From Haliotis asinina (Eukaryota; Mollusca; Gastropoda; Lepetellida; Haliotidae), in contig NC_090290.1 in assembly GCF_037392515.1 (NCBI RefSeq), positions 33,935,753-33,999,752 on the forward strand: a DNA stretch of 64,000 bases. Reading direction: 5' to 3'. A program made the translations under genes and the position numbers. The notes under the pieces were generated by a model that was given only the letters and a program-made list of their open reading frames with translations, was not told the origin of the DNA and made no database searches. Positions 1 through 11,395 of the stretch are shown here, in pieces (within the stretch, counting starts at the first letter, position 1; every line of letters starts with the position of its first letter).

Positions 1-1262
1 CGTCTAACACTCAGGTATCTGATGAACACGAGGACCAGGCGGTAGTTGGTTGGATTAGTAGATTAGTCGCTTTGATTGTGAGTGGATCATCTTCATGTCG
101 GCGTATTGGTTTAAGTGGTTCAGTGAGTGAGTTTAGTTCGACGCCACCCTTAGCAATATTCCAGCAATATAACGGCAGGGGACACCAGGAATGGGCTTCA
201 CACATTGTACGCCCGTGGAGAACGCGGGGAGTCTTCGGCATGATGAGCGAACGCTTCACCTACTGGTTTCCTCTCCACTGACAGTAGTACACGTACAGCA
301 TCGTCATGTTTGGTTCTACCTGCACGTTGGGACTCATCATGGTATAAGTAATGTAATGTTGAAACCGAGGGTAAATCCACCTAACTCCCATCCACACAGA
401 GGGACTCTTTCTCCTTGAATATTGTTCAAATCATGATACTAATTCTCTCACTGTGCTGGGAATGTATTGAAATCTAAGTTATCTTAAACAATGCAGGTGC
501 TGTTATGAGGCCCCTTAAAGATTCAACAATGCAGGTCTTCTTCAAACAATGACAATAAAGGCAAACATAGCAACTGACACCGATACGTCTTGTGTTGTTA
601 TTCTAACTTGGAATACCAAGCTATATAGTTGTATGAACAGTCTTTATTCTATAGCTGCGAGAATTGGAACTGGTTGACTTTTACTGGATTAAGAATCTGT
701 AAACAGATTTGGAAGCATATGATGAATGGAACATTCCATATGTCTGTTGAAATATGATATATCTGTCACGCTTTTGACATCAGATGATGATAACTACAAC
801 ATGTTTTTCTCTACACATACAATGTCCTCTTTATAATCATCATAATTTTTATATGTATATAATTCGGTCTGTACAACCACTGGAGCCCGTTTCCGCAGAC
901 ATTCGAGACTGGTGTTGACGTTACACATTGCAGTATAGGATCTAGTACATGTATACAGACACCCACAAAGGTTCCCGATGTGACTTCGTAACTTTTGCAG
1001 CTCATGTTGAAACAACATGAAACAAAAGGTGAGAATGTGTGGAGGTCGGCAACATGGAGAAACAACAGAAGTGATGAGGAAATCATTCTAGGTACTTCAA
1101 AAGGGAAGCCACGAGGTACTTGGCGCAGACTGCCTTGGCAATGGACAAAAAATAGTTAGGAATGGATCCAGGCAGAAAAAGTCCTATTCGGTGATGAAAA
1201 ACTGATAGGTAATGGACTAATGGGGTGGGCCAGATGGGGAATAATAGCACTGATTGGTTGGT
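1..1262. repeat. Large tandem repeat, unit 1 (cut by window edge)
   Basis: This segment recurs almost unchanged at 1677-2926 (offset 1676, then 1664 after a 12-base indel near 285). Base 1 of the window already matches 1677, so the unit starts left of the window and the period is about 1.67 kb. Similarity stops sharply at 1262/2926. Short open frames inside (for example on the minus strand at 794-1086) occur in both copies only because the DNA is duplicated; none resembles a known protein. The unit carries a degenerate family A SINE. Confidence 0.9.
123..275 (-). mobile_element. Family A tRNA-derived SINE, degenerate, in unit 1
   Basis: The plus strand reads from the tail gtgagtgagtttag at 123, through the body (ccagcaatat, gggacaccagg, cttcacacattgta), to the tRNA-like head near 240-275, so the element lies on the minus strand. 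The pol III B box seen in the intact copy at 59836 is destroyed here (gagaacgcgggga replaces the ggtcgattcc-type box), so this copy should be transcriptionally dead. Confidence 0.75.
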
Positions 1263-1676
1263 TTGATTTAGGCCGAGGAACTGTGTCGAGTTTCCTTCCT
1301 TTCTTTTCTGTAACCATGTATACGTAAATACCAATTAGACTTAGGTTTCGAATTATTGTACAGGGTAACTGGATAGCTTAATCAGCATCTTTGCCCCTAT
1401 CAAATGAGTATTTAAATATATATTCATCCATTCCCTCTGATTAGTTATCACAGCCATTGTTATATTACTGTTTCACGAGACCGTCCTGACAAGAGAAAGT
1501 CCGGCGTTGTCAGACGAATCCCAACTGAGATATGTACATTCATACATTTTATCTATGTATTACTTTGCTGAGTAAGTCATGACCAGTAGGGCTGTGCAAT
1601 ATTTGTTTCTATCATGCCTATATCACTATTAACATCGTTTGATGTTTCTCTACAATAATTACAGAGAACTACATGG
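1263..1676. other. Interval between the two repeat units
   Basis: No gene or recognised repeat. Because window base 1 corresponds to 1677, this 414-base stretch is probably the left part of the second ~1.67 kb unit, whose counterpart in the first unit lies outside the window. It contains gtccggcgttgtcagacg and otherwise unremarkable AT-rich sequence. Confidence 0.5.
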
Positions 1677-2926
1677 CGTCTAACACTCAGGTATCTGATG
1701 AACACGAGGACCAGGCGGTAGTTGGTTGGATTAGTAGATTAGTCGCTTTGATTGTGAGTGGATCATCTTCATGTCGGCGTATTGGTTTAAGTGGTTCAGT
1801 GAGTGAGTTTAGTTCGACGCCACCCTTAGCATTATTCCAGCAATATAACGGCAGGGGACACCAGGAATGAGCTTCACACATTGTACGCCCGTGGAGAACG
1901 CGGGGAGTCTTCGGCATGAAGAGCGAACGCTTCACCTACTGGTTTCCTCTCCACTGACAGTACACTGTCATGTTTGGTTCTACTTGCACGTTGGGACTCA
2001 TCATGGTATAAGTAATGTAATGTTGAAACCGAGGGTAAATCCACCTAACTCTCATCCACACAGAGGGACTCTTTCTCCTTGAATATTGTTCAAATCATGA
2101 TACTAATTCTCTCACTGTGCTGGGAATGTATTGAAATCTAAGTTATCTTAAACAATGCAGGTGCTGTTATGAGGCCCCTTAAAGATTCAACAATGCAGGT
2201 CTTCTTCAAACAATGACAATAAAGGCAAACATAGCAACTGACACCGATACGTCTTGTGTTGTTATTCTAACTTGGAATACCAAGCTATATAGTTGTATGA
2301 ACAGTCTTTATTCTATAGCTGCGAGAATTGGAACTGGTTGACTTTTACTGGATTAAGAATCTGTAAACAGATTTGGAAGCATATGATGAATGGAACATTC
2401 CATATGTCTGTTGAAATATGATATATCTGTCACGCTTTTGACATCAGATGATGATAACTACAACATGTTTTTCTCTACACATACAATGTCCTCTTTATAA
2501 TCATTATAATTTTTATATGTATATAATTCGGTCTGTACAACCACTGGAGCCCGTTTCCGCAGACATTCGAGACTGGTGTTGACGTTACACATTGCAGTAT
2601 AGGATCTAGCACATGTATACAGACACCCACAAAGGTTCCCGATGTGACTTCGTAACTTTTGCAGCTCATGTTGAAACAACATGAAACAAAAGGTGAGAAT
2701 GTGTGGAGGTCGGCAACATGGAGAAACAACAGAAGTGATGAGGAAATCATTCTAGGTACTTCAAAAGGGAAGCCACGAGGTACTTGGCGCAGACTGCCTT
2801 GGCAATGGACAAAAAATAGTTAGGAATGGATCCAGGCAGAAAAAGTCCTATTCGGTGATGAAAAACTGATAGGTAATGGACTAATGGGGTGGGCCAGATG
2901 GGGAATAATAGCACTGATTGGTTGGT
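1677..2926. repeat. Large tandem repeat, unit 2 (3' truncated)
   Basis: Near-identical copy of 1-1262, with scattered substitutions and a 12-base deletion relative to the first copy near 1960. After 2926 the sequence diverges completely from 1263 onward, so this is either the end of a tandem array or a breakpoint. Confidence 0.9.
1799..1951 (-). mobile_element. Family A SINE, degenerate, in unit 2
   Basis: Copied together with the unit from 123-275, with the same broken B box and the same flanks. It was therefore duplicated passively and is not an independent insertion. Confidence 0.75.
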
Positions 2927-3228
2927 ACATAAAAATTCATAAAGCCCAAACACGGGTGTTTAAATAGCGCTGTGGAGAGGTCTGTTCCTTTTAAATGTGC
3001 CATGGATATTTCAGTGATGAGTGGAGATAGAATGGTCGCCATAGACAATTTCCTTATTTGCTTATATGTAGATTTTGTTGTTGAAGGTGATGTATGAGGT
3101 GCTAAAGCAGGCGGAGGAGGTGGTGATCATGCTCTGTATGGTGAGTGCAGTGTCTCTTGTGTTGTGAACTTCTCTGTGGTTAGAGTGCTTGTGGTGTTGA
3201 ATTGAGCGTTCTTAACTTTTCCGTTGAG
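2927..3228. other. Non-coding stretch before the minisatellite
   Basis: No open frame of interest. GT-rich on the plus strand (ggtggtgatcatg, gtggttagagtgcttgtgg), similar in composition to the array that follows; it may be decayed array margin. Confidence 0.35.
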
Positions 3229-4446
3229 ATGGCGACGCTTGGTCTAAGCTAAGTAGTGTTGAGATAGGTCAGGCTTCATGATGTCTTCTTGGTGTGATGG
3301 CCTGGGCTAAGTAGTGGTGATATAGGTCAGGCTTGATCATGTCTTCTTGGTGTGATGGTCTGGGCCGAGGAGTGGTGATATAGGTCAGGCTTGATGATGT
3401 CTTCTTGGTGTGATGGCCTGGGCTAAGTAGTGGTGATATAGGTCAGGCTTGATGATGTCTCGTTGGTTTGATGAATTGGGCTAAATAGAGGAGATATAGT
3501 GTCTTCTTGGTGTGATGGCCTGGGCTAAGTAGTGGTGATATAGGTCAGGCTTGATGATGTCTCGTTGGTTTGATGATTTGGGCTAAATAGAGGAGATATA
3601 GTGTCTTCTTGGTGTGATGGCCTGGGCTAAGTAGTGGTGATATAGGTCAGGCTTGATGATGTCTCGTTGGTTTGATGATTTGGGCTAAGTAGAGGAGATA
3701 TAGTGTCTTCTTGGTGTGATGGCCTGGGCTAAGTAGTGGTGATATAGGTCAGGCTTGATGATGTCTCGTTGGTTTGATGATTTGGGCTAAGTAGAGGAGA
3801 TATAGTGTCTTCTTGGTGTGATGGCCTGGGCTAAGTAGTGGTGATATAGGTCAGGCTTGATGATGTCTCGTTGGTTTGATGATTTGGGCTAAGTAGAGGA
3901 GATATAGTGTCTTCTTGGTGTGATGGCCTGGGCTAAGTAGTGGTGATATAGGTCAGGCTTGATGATGTCTCGTTGGTTTGATGATTTGGGCTAAGTAGAG
4001 GAGATATAGTGTCTTCTTGGTGTGATGGCCTGGGCTATGTAGTGGTGATATAGGTCAGGCTTGATGATGTCTCGTTGGTTTGATGGTTTGGGCTAAGTAG
4101 AGGAGATATAGTGTCTTCTTGGTGTGATGGCCTGGGCTAAGTAGTGGTGATATAGGTCAGGCTTGATGATGTCTCGTTGGTTTGATGGTTTGGGCTAAGT
4201 AGAGGAGATATAGTGTCTTCTTGGTGTGATGGCCTGGGCTAAGTAGTGGTGATATAGGTCAGGCTTGATGATGTCTCGTTGGTTTGATGGTTTGGGCTAA
4301 GTAGAGGAGATATAGTGTCTTCTTGGTGTGATGGCCTGGGCTAAGTAGTGGTGATATAGGTCAGACTTGATGATGTCTCGTTGGTTTGATGGTTTGGGCT
4401 AAGTAGAGGAGATATAGTGTCTTCTTGGTGTGATGGCCTGGGCTAT
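3229..4446. repeat. Composite 58+44 bp minisatellite (102 bp higher-order repeat)
   Basis: The array starts with 58-base units (gtcttcttgg at 3283, 3341 and 3399). It then switches to a 102-base period in which gtcttcttgg recurs at 3501, 3603, 3705, 3807, 3909, 4011, 4113, 4215, 4317 and 4419. Each 102-base unit is one 58-base monomer plus a 44-base relative that begins gtctcgttgg and lacks the ggtcaggcttgatgat block. There are about nine full 102-base units with very few differences (gatgat/gatggt, taaata/taagta). No protein is encoded. Confidence 0.95.
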
Positions 4447-5087
4447 GATGATGTTTGATGGTATGGACTGGTTACAATATGTCACGTCTTATTACATTGT
4501 ATCAATAAAGGTTATGGTGTATTTTACATCGTGAAGAAACGCTCATTGTTTATTAGACTCTAACTTGTGTGCATGGCGTCACATTTTGTATTACTATGGT
4601 TACATGATGAATATGTATGTGTCGAAGGAATCCAGGTGGTACAGCACATATAACGTGATATGGAGACTTTCTTCTTGTCATGATGTGAAGGATGAGTAAC
4701 GTTAACGGTTTATCTGCTATGTGATACACAAAAAATAGAAATTAATGACTCAATATCCTACTGTGAAAGAATATGTAGAGTTCATTAGATCAGATGGCAT
4801 TAGTTTTGCTTTACTAAAATATAATCAGTTCAACGAAACGCGATATTCGATAACGATTAGCGGATTTATTGCAAAGTGCCAACAAAGATGAAGTAATTAT
4901 TGTAGTTAAAGGTGAATGACACATTTGTTGTACCTAGCTTTGATATATACCTAGGTTTGATATATGTGTTCCGTGTGTGACCTTTCTATTATTAGACAAT
5001 GAATCTTATTCGATACTGACATGTACACCTGATGTTATGAGGACAGTATCTCCTAGTACGGAGACCAGGGGGACTTGGTTTGACCGG
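4447..5087. other. Non-coding, nothing recognised
   Basis: AT-rich DNA after the minisatellite. No open frame above about 60 codons with protein character, no strong repeat similarity and no RNA gene seen. Confidence 0.4.
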
Positions 5088-5370
5088 TGTGAGTGAGTTA
5101 CAAATTTAGCTCACATCTGAAATAGTTCACCAATATCGTAACTAAAAGGACATTATAATGTCATAATAAATCCTTAAATTATACAAATATGTCGAGGAAG
5201 GACAGTAAAAGTAACTAGAATGTCACAGAGATACTTGTAACACAAGTATGAAAATCTAAAGTATCTTAACTTTAAGAAGCAATGCAAACGCCATTTCGCT
5301 AAAATGAGGGTAGATGACCAAACGATGGACCATGGTGACTACGTGTACCTTAGTTAGATTTACATCACCC
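5088..5370 (-). mobile_element. Family C dispersed repeat, degenerate
   Basis: Reads tail-first on the plus strand: gtgagtgagttacaaatt, then the decayed block ctcacatctgaaatagttc...atcgtaac, aggacagtaaaagtaact, and near 5330 the block matching ggaccatggtgact. The same blocks occur in the opposite orientation at 57060-57378. No coding capacity; probably a non-autonomous retroelement. Confidence 0.55.
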
Positions 5371-7159
5371 TTCAGCTATTGGCGATTGTAGTCAAAATTA
5401 GCCACACATTCAAATAACACGTATTCTATGGGTGTACGTCCAGGAGGCAGACCAGATAAGATAAATCACTGAGACTTAGACCTACACTTCGATTTGTCTT
5501 AACAACGAATAGACTGGTTTCAGCGTCAAAACATACAACATATTTGCACCAGTAAATCGTATACGATCGACGTATGTTAGGACATAGATCTGTATAGAAC
5601 CCTCAGTCAAGCACGCCATGTGTAGTGTCGACTTTTGAAACCTGATTTTCCCAGTGAGAACAACCAAGCGAAATATAAGCCTTATAAATCAATTTTGACG
5701 TAGAATAAGTGGAAGACGCATGAAATGCGATTTGCATGGGAGTTGAGGCAACCTAAAAATACGATGTCTACCTTGTATCACAAATTTGCTCCGTTCGAAA
5801 GCACCATCACACAATTACCTGATTTCTGGGAGAAAGCAAATCGTTAAAGAAAGAATGACTACTTGAGAGTACTGAATTTCAGTCTGATTTTCAAGATTGA
5901 CGTCTGAGTTTATGTTTGATTGTCGTTCAAACCCATCCTGACTTACCCATACCCTTTTTTAGGGTATTGTATGGAATATCCAAATTATTGTAATAGCAAA
6001 TAAATGACATTCTACCATGACTTTGGAAACCACTGGATTATGATTGGTTAATCAAAGTCATTCAGAGAAATATAATTATATGGTTCCGATTTTCCAAAAG
6101 TATATTTTTACATCTTACATCAGTGTGATATGTTATCATACGTGCAGAACACGGTCTGGTATGTTGGTCAGATGCATTTTGTGCAATAAACCCCCTTGAC
6201 GTGACTTGGCTACTATGACTTTACTTGGCTTGAATGTTGTATGCAATGCCTCAACTGATGTAAGGAAAATCCATTCTAGCATTTGAGTAGGTTTATCACA
6301 CAGAACAGTATGTCATTGGAGATTTTCCAGGACTGATAACTGATATGAATACATGCCGGCGGCAATTTGCAAACCCGATCCTCAGTATAGTCTTTGATGC
6401 TTGCATATATATATATATCCTGGTGCTTAGGTAATATATATATTACCTAAGCATCTTTTATTTCTTATCGATGGGTTTCGTCGTGTTTGTGAGAAATAAT
6501 CTGCCCAATGAAAAAAGAATCTGATAATACAATTCCTCTGTTCAGAAATAGACGGTTAATGATAAAGATAATGTAGCGGCTACTATGGTCTTTTCGAAAG
6601 AAATGCATGACAACAACCATTTCCCAAATGCATAAGCGCTTAGTGACTGACCATAATTAGAATCGAACACTTCAACGTGTTGTCTTTTTGTTTTATGCCA
6701 TCTTTCATGATCTATGTTTGATGAATATTCATAGGCGCATAAATGCATCCCAAATAGGATTGTTAATCAAAGGGGTGAGTGAAATAGTCAATCATTCATG
6801 ACATCAAAGACAGTGTTTTTGTTCAAATGTCTGCACTCTAAACAACTGTAGCATCAACCCGAGACGATCAATAGTTGATTATGAATGCCTAAGTGGGTCA
6901 TCAGGCGCCCCTGTAAAACTAATATCAGTGTAAATTAAGGCAACAGTACCAGCCCGTCAGAAGGTAGTGGCATCTGATTCATCTCTTTCCCGACTTCGTT
7001 TCATGAAAACAACATGCTACGAGGATTGCCACAATCATGAAGACCTCGTACTTTCATATACAGATCCTCGCCGTGTCTCACACGCATTCGAAGTGCAGTC
7101 TTCAGATCGGGTATGCGTGTTCAGAAACAAAGCAAAACGCAACTATCCCTTCAGCAGGG
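5371..7159. other. Non-coding region with one perfect palindrome
   Basis: No gene recognised. Short open frames (5482-5667 minus, 6542-6748 minus, 6967-7221 plus) lack family features. The only structure seen is the 30-base palindrome at 6424-6453. Confidence 0.4.
6424..6453. repeat. Perfect 30 bp palindrome
   Basis: tgcttaggtaatata is followed directly by its exact reverse complement. It sits next to an (AT)n tract at 6406-6418, so it could form a cruciform and may have arisen by replication slippage at AT repeats. Confidence 0.9.
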
Positions 7160-7164
7160 TATTT

Positions 7165-7310
7165 TTTTCTTATCATCACCACGGTGATTGCATAGACACT
7201 ACAATTGGTGTGGTCCTGTGAACAGAGCTCAGGTCATGAACCATTTGAAGTTAAGCAGCATCAAGCTCGGACAGTCCTTGGGTGGTTGACCGTGTTTGTC
7301 AGCTTGACTC
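7165..7310 (+). other. 5S-rRNA-like segment (5S-derived SINE head or 5S pseudogene)
   Basis: gaagttaagcagcatcaagc at about 7238, followed by cggacagtccttgggtggtt and gaccg, follows the order of the 5S rRNA internal control region as I remember it (gaagttaagca..., ...gcccggttagtacttgg, ...gatgggtgaccg). The upstream part (ggtcatgaacca) fits gtccgatcacc only loosely. It is too diverged to be a functional 5S gene. The following sequence to about 7480 (tgcaaaacacaactgttc, gtactaccaaccagggt) may be the body of a 5S-headed SINE. Confidence 0.5.
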
Positions 7311-7479
7311 TTGAGACTTTCTATGACGCCTGAAACTATCTGAAAGATGCACTTGCAATGGTGCAAAACACAACTGTTCGCAAATGTACTACCAACCAGG
7401 GTTTCGACTTCAGTAAAGCTGTATACCTTAAACAGGTTTCTATTTCAGTATATCAGTTCTTCGGATCACTCTGAAAACG

Positions 7480-8320
7480 TCCTAACGGAAATCGAATTAT
7501 CCTGGTGTTAACATTTGCATCAAGCTTGGACTCGCCTCGCTAAAGCCATGTTCATGACGATCCTGCATTCGGTTGGTCAAAGGTTCATTTTCAGACTCTG
7601 AAATCTTCAGCGTTCCGTTTTTACCACTGTGCAATCATTTTCGAAAATATTGAGCACTTCAGTCATCACTCCAAGAGCTTGTCTGAATGCTAAATGTATG
7701 CCCTTCTGTCCCCTACTATGATTCCAAAGATGATTTTTTTAGAAAAACTCCGCCCTTTGGCATATAAAACAATACCTTAGGGACCGGCCCTAAACAAGTC
7801 CCTTAATTAAAAGTAATATTTGTATTTACTTGCCTATGACATGTTATACTTACATGAAATGCATGATTTGAAATGTCAGAATTTGTTGTGCCATCAATAC
7901 AGTAAAGAAAATGATCAAACGTCTGTTCTTTGGAATGATTAGAAGTATTCTTTTGATGCAAATATCATGGTTGTATGAGAAAGGATAATCAACACCAAAC
8001 CCACTTTGATGTTTGTTTTATCACATAACTTGACTATATAGATTCCAATTGGACAATGCTCTGGTCACACCTTCAGTAGCTTCAAGACAGTGTTATACAG
8101 TTCACATTTTGCATCTTTCTAGCCCATATGTAGCAGTTATGAGTGAAAGCCGGAAAATAAAGTAATGAATGGAATCATTCTATTGGTAAATCTGAAAGAA
8201 AACCTACAAAAGAACCGACAAAGGTTGTGGTATTTAGGAGGGTTGCACCGACATCAACAGAGTGAAGAAATGGATCTTTCAAGGAAAGCCTGTCAGTTTT
8301 ATGAATTCCTACATATATCT
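7480..8320. other. Non-coding, nothing firm
   Basis: AT-rich sequence with no recognised repeat or gene. The reading frame at 8165-8470 (plus) runs into a family B repeat and is not a gene. Confidence 0.35.
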
Positions 8321-8324
8321 TGGT

Positions 8325-8470
8325 TTGGTATTTTCTCAGCAGCCCAGGCTTGTACTAAGAGACGACTGGCGGGATTGGGTGATCGTGCACAGGCTCGCAG
8401 ACGTGTCATGATGGAACCGCGGATCAAGATGTCAACGACTGGGTTGCCTGGTCCATACTCATATATATAA
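8325..8470 (+). mobile_element. Family B dispersed repeat, degenerate partial copy
   Basis: agcagcccaggcttgtacta, then gagacgactggcgggattgg, gtgtcatgatgg and tgcctggtccatactc follow, in order, the blocks of the complete family B copy at 54650-54921 (cagcaacccatgcttg, aggcgactaacgggatcgg, cacatgtcatcgg, tctggtccagactcg). The head and the 3' tail are missing. Confidence 0.65.
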
Positions 8471-8922
8471 ACAGTATAGTACATACGAATTAGGAGAATT
8501 TTAGGAATATGTTTAATTGGAATTCTAATGTAAATAATCTTGACCAGCTATCAAGTGCTTGGTTAATCCTTTTTCGTTACTTTGTGGAGAGTTATCCCCT
8601 TTTGTTTACTTGCTAGTAGACGACATTTTTAGTGATCCTTAGTTGGGTGATTTAGAGAAGAGGAAGTTGATTTTAGAGTATTAAGTTTAGAGTATTATAA
8701 CGACATCAGATAGGCTAAAGTGATTTCAATTCGAACAGGCATATCTTTGTCCACTGTTTATCTTGTTTCTAAAAACACACGACGGCGGTTTGAAAACGTA
8801 GAGCTGGGTGTGATTGATAGGGGAACTGTGGCTGTCTGTAAGAAGACAATTAGAACTGATCTGATGATCTGTGGCTGTTTCCTCATGCGCTGAAATTCTG
8901 GGCCAAACAACCTGAAAAATGT
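8471..8922. other. Possible decayed 5' half of the transposon
   Basis: Interval between a family B repeat and the transposase remnant. It may hold the N-terminal half of the Tc1-like element, but I could not read a continuous helix-turn-helix region in any frame. Confidence 0.3.
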
Positions 8923-9399
8923 TTGTATCAGCGCCCAATGTACAGTCCGAAATTTAATGCGTGGAGTGGCATATCTGTGTTAGTGGCAACGCCCCTCTGT
9001 GTATTTGAAGGGAATATGAATTGTGAGCTGTACACAGATATTTTCGAGGGGCATTTACTTTCATCCGCTCGCGTGTTCTATGGGCATTTTTGGATTTTTC
9101 AGCAAGACAACGATGCAAAACATCGTTCAAAGTATTCACAGGCCTGGTTTCGAACCCAAAATATGACATTATTAGAATGGCCAAGTTATATCACTTACCT
9201 AAATCCAATAGAACATGTTTGGGCAGTTATGAAGGAAAGCCTCAACAAGAAAAATCTGACAAATATTACTGCAATGAAAGAAGAGATGGTCCTATATTGG
9301 TACAGCATGTACCGCAACTTTCTAACTTCTTTGATCAGTAGAATGCCCCGTCGCATTGAAGCCTGCATTGCTTCCCATGGTGACTTGACAAAATCCTAA
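8923..9399 (+). pseudogene. Tc1-like transposase, C-terminal half (DD34E remnant)
   Basis: A 158-codon frame encodes the second half of a Tc1/mariner-superfamily transposase, the DDE enzyme that cuts and joins transposon ends. Visible family marks are YSPKFNAWSGIS and TPLCVFEGNMN (residues about 7-33), the catalytic FQQDNDAKH motif (D62) and WPSYITYLNPIEHVW with the third acid at E97. Thirty-four residues separate D62 and E97, the DD34E spacing of Tc1 rather than the DD34D of mariner. Full proteins are about 340 residues; the DNA-binding domain and the first catalytic Asp are not readable upstream. The first Met is internal to the family alignment. No terminal inverted repeats were located. 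It is a dead fossil, although this half has stayed open. Confidence 0.85.
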
Positions 9400-9919
9400 C
9401 TGTTCACCTGTCTTTGAACGTAGGGTTATGTTCTGCTAATATTCATATATGATACGTGAATAATAAGTAAAAAATATTACAATCTTTAAATTCTCAATAA
9501 CTTCTGGTCATGCCTGAACTGGATTATTCCTTAGTATGGCGTTAAACAAAGACGTTAACTAAACTTTGGGAATGTATAATAAACGTAAAATGTATGGCCA
9601 ATAAACGTTTACAAGATCTGCCACATTTAATTACCAAAGAGTTATGATGAACTATATCGAGTGAAGGACTGTTTCACTTTTTTACATCTTCCTCTATAGA
9701 ACTTACTCAGCCACTTGAGGAGACGAACAAAACTCGGATGATGTCATGAATTCAATGGCGTGAGTACAGTAAGGCGTTGTATACGGTTTTGTCACTTAAG
9801 CGTGTGTGATGTCTTATTTAACAAACCGTAAAGTACACACATTCCTTATACTCGACCCTTTCAACCCTTCCCCCAACAACCACAGTTTCAGTGGAACGCC
9901 GAGTCCTATGTGAAGGGGT
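9400..9919. other. Non-coding after the transposase remnant
   Basis: Nothing recognised. It may include the 3' end of the Tc1-like element; a terminal inverted repeat could not be paired. Confidence 0.35.
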
Positions 9920-10120
9920 GGGTGAGTGAGTCAATGTTTAAGGTCACATAGGCAGCATTGCAGCCATGTCGTAAGGAGAACAATTCTATTTATCTCAATA
10001 TTAAAATGAATATATTCATTACATAATAACCTGTCATCGAAGGACAGTAAGAACACTAGACTGCCACAGATATGTACATAAAACTAGTATGTAAAACTAG
10101 ACAATAAGACAATACGATAA
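9920..10120 (-). mobile_element. Family C repeat, degenerate 3' part
   Basis: gtgagtgagtcaatgtttaa, then ggtcacataggcagcattgc and agccatgtcg match the reversed end of family C (...cacgatatggctgcaatattgccgatgtgac...ctcactcac). The internal block ggacagtaagaacactag...cacagatat is also present. Confidence 0.6.
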
Positions 10121-10576
10121 AAAACACGGGCCAAACCGTCGTAATTTGGAGTTTATGTGGTTGTGTTAGACTAAAAAAAAAACCCAAAAAACCAAACAAA
10201 ACAACAAAAAAAAGATAAAAAAAGCCAGGCATAACTGATTAAATAAGCGTTGACGTGACTTCTACGCTTCTACAAATCAGATTAAGACATACTTTACTCG
10301 TTGCAATAACATAATTTCCTTCGAGGATTTACTCATTTAGGAGTATCCTAAACGATGAGGCTTGTCTATTTTTCCACATACGTGAACAAATGTTTTCATA
10401 TTTGGTATGAGAATGAGAATAATTTGTGTGTTTTTGTTATATTTCCATTTGGTAATTCTTTCTACGTCTATATTAATCTTTTCATGAGTGCTTTCTTGTC
10501 TTTAGGAAACTGCAATATACCCTGTCAACCATAATAGCATAATGAAATGAAATAGACTCTTGCATTTCGATGGGAG

Positions 10577-10615
<39 letters not shown>

Positions 10616-11129
10616 ACAAACAAACAAAACCTAAAAAAACCAATACATGTAGGTATTGATCTATTCTACCATTTATGTAATTGGCCACCAGCTGCTTTTG
10701 TCGAGTTAATCCATTAATCATGATACCATCAATATGCAAGTGTACCATTAATCTATTAATTCATCCATCAATCTTATCAATGTACATTAGCTACCATTAC
10801 TTGTCGAGTGTAAATATAGGTTATCTCTATTTGATGGTTATGACTACTGTACAGTCCTTCTTTGGAACTGTATTGGATGAATTTTCATTGAATATGTCAA
10901 GTATACAACATATACCAGGCTATACTTGTTGGATACACGCTTAAGCAGTATACACATGTACGAGGTTACAGGTGTGGACTGAAGCAAAGAAAATAGAATC
11001 AAAACCAGAAAATCACTAAATACTATCTTGATGTGTTCTGGGCAGACAATAACGCAACAAAATATAAACTTGTGGACACCCCCCTCCAGTCTGAGCCATG
11101 TTTACACCAAATCTGTCTTGGGTCGCGTT
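10121..11129. other. Non-coding with a CA microsatellite
   Basis: A-rich stretch at 10170-10225, the microsatellite at 10578, and no gene recognised. Confidence 0.4.
10578..10613. repeat. (CA)n microsatellite
   Basis: An uninterrupted CA dinucleotide run of about 36 bases, followed by a short (aaac)n-like tail. Confidence 0.97.
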
Positions 11130-11395
11130 TTCACTAAATACTACGTTGTTCCGCTTCCGAATTAAAACTTGCATCATACAGGCGGTCCGTTTCGAGCACA
11201 ATAATATTTGCGATGGGCCCGCTTTGTTGGGATGGTCTTGAAGATGAATACCATATCTTATTAATGTGCCCATTAAACAAACATTTAAGCGATAGGTATA
11301 TACCACTACGTTACCATACGTATCCCTGTAGCCATGATCCTACTGTTATTAACAATCAAGCAGCCTATGTCAGTGTGCCAAATACTAGTTATTAC
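11130..11395 (+). pseudogene. LINE ORF2 C-terminal remnant (zinc-finger tail)
   Basis: The frame from 11213 includes GLEDEYHILLMCPLNKHL and then a YIPLRY segment. This resembles the C-terminal tail of non-LTR retrotransposon ORF2 proteins, which as I recall reads roughly CPLC-x-DEfHFLLxCPxY-xxLRxxYI. A second frame just upstream (11130-11230) carries a basic segment including ICD, so the remnant contains at least one frameshift. Nothing of the RT domain is visible before it, as expected for a 5'-truncated fossil copy. Confidence 0.5.

Noticed and set aside
1083..1334. Minus frames in the 1.67 kb unit (also 2475-2750 and 794-1018)
   Set aside because: Repeated only because the DNA is duplicated; the frame at 1083 extends past the breakpoint at 1262, and no protein similarity is apparent.
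7165..7310. Functional 5S rRNA gene
   Set aside because: Only the central region matches; 5' and 3' stems are absent and no terminator T-run follows.
8165..8470. 101-codon plus frame
   Set aside because: Its second half is a family B repeat.
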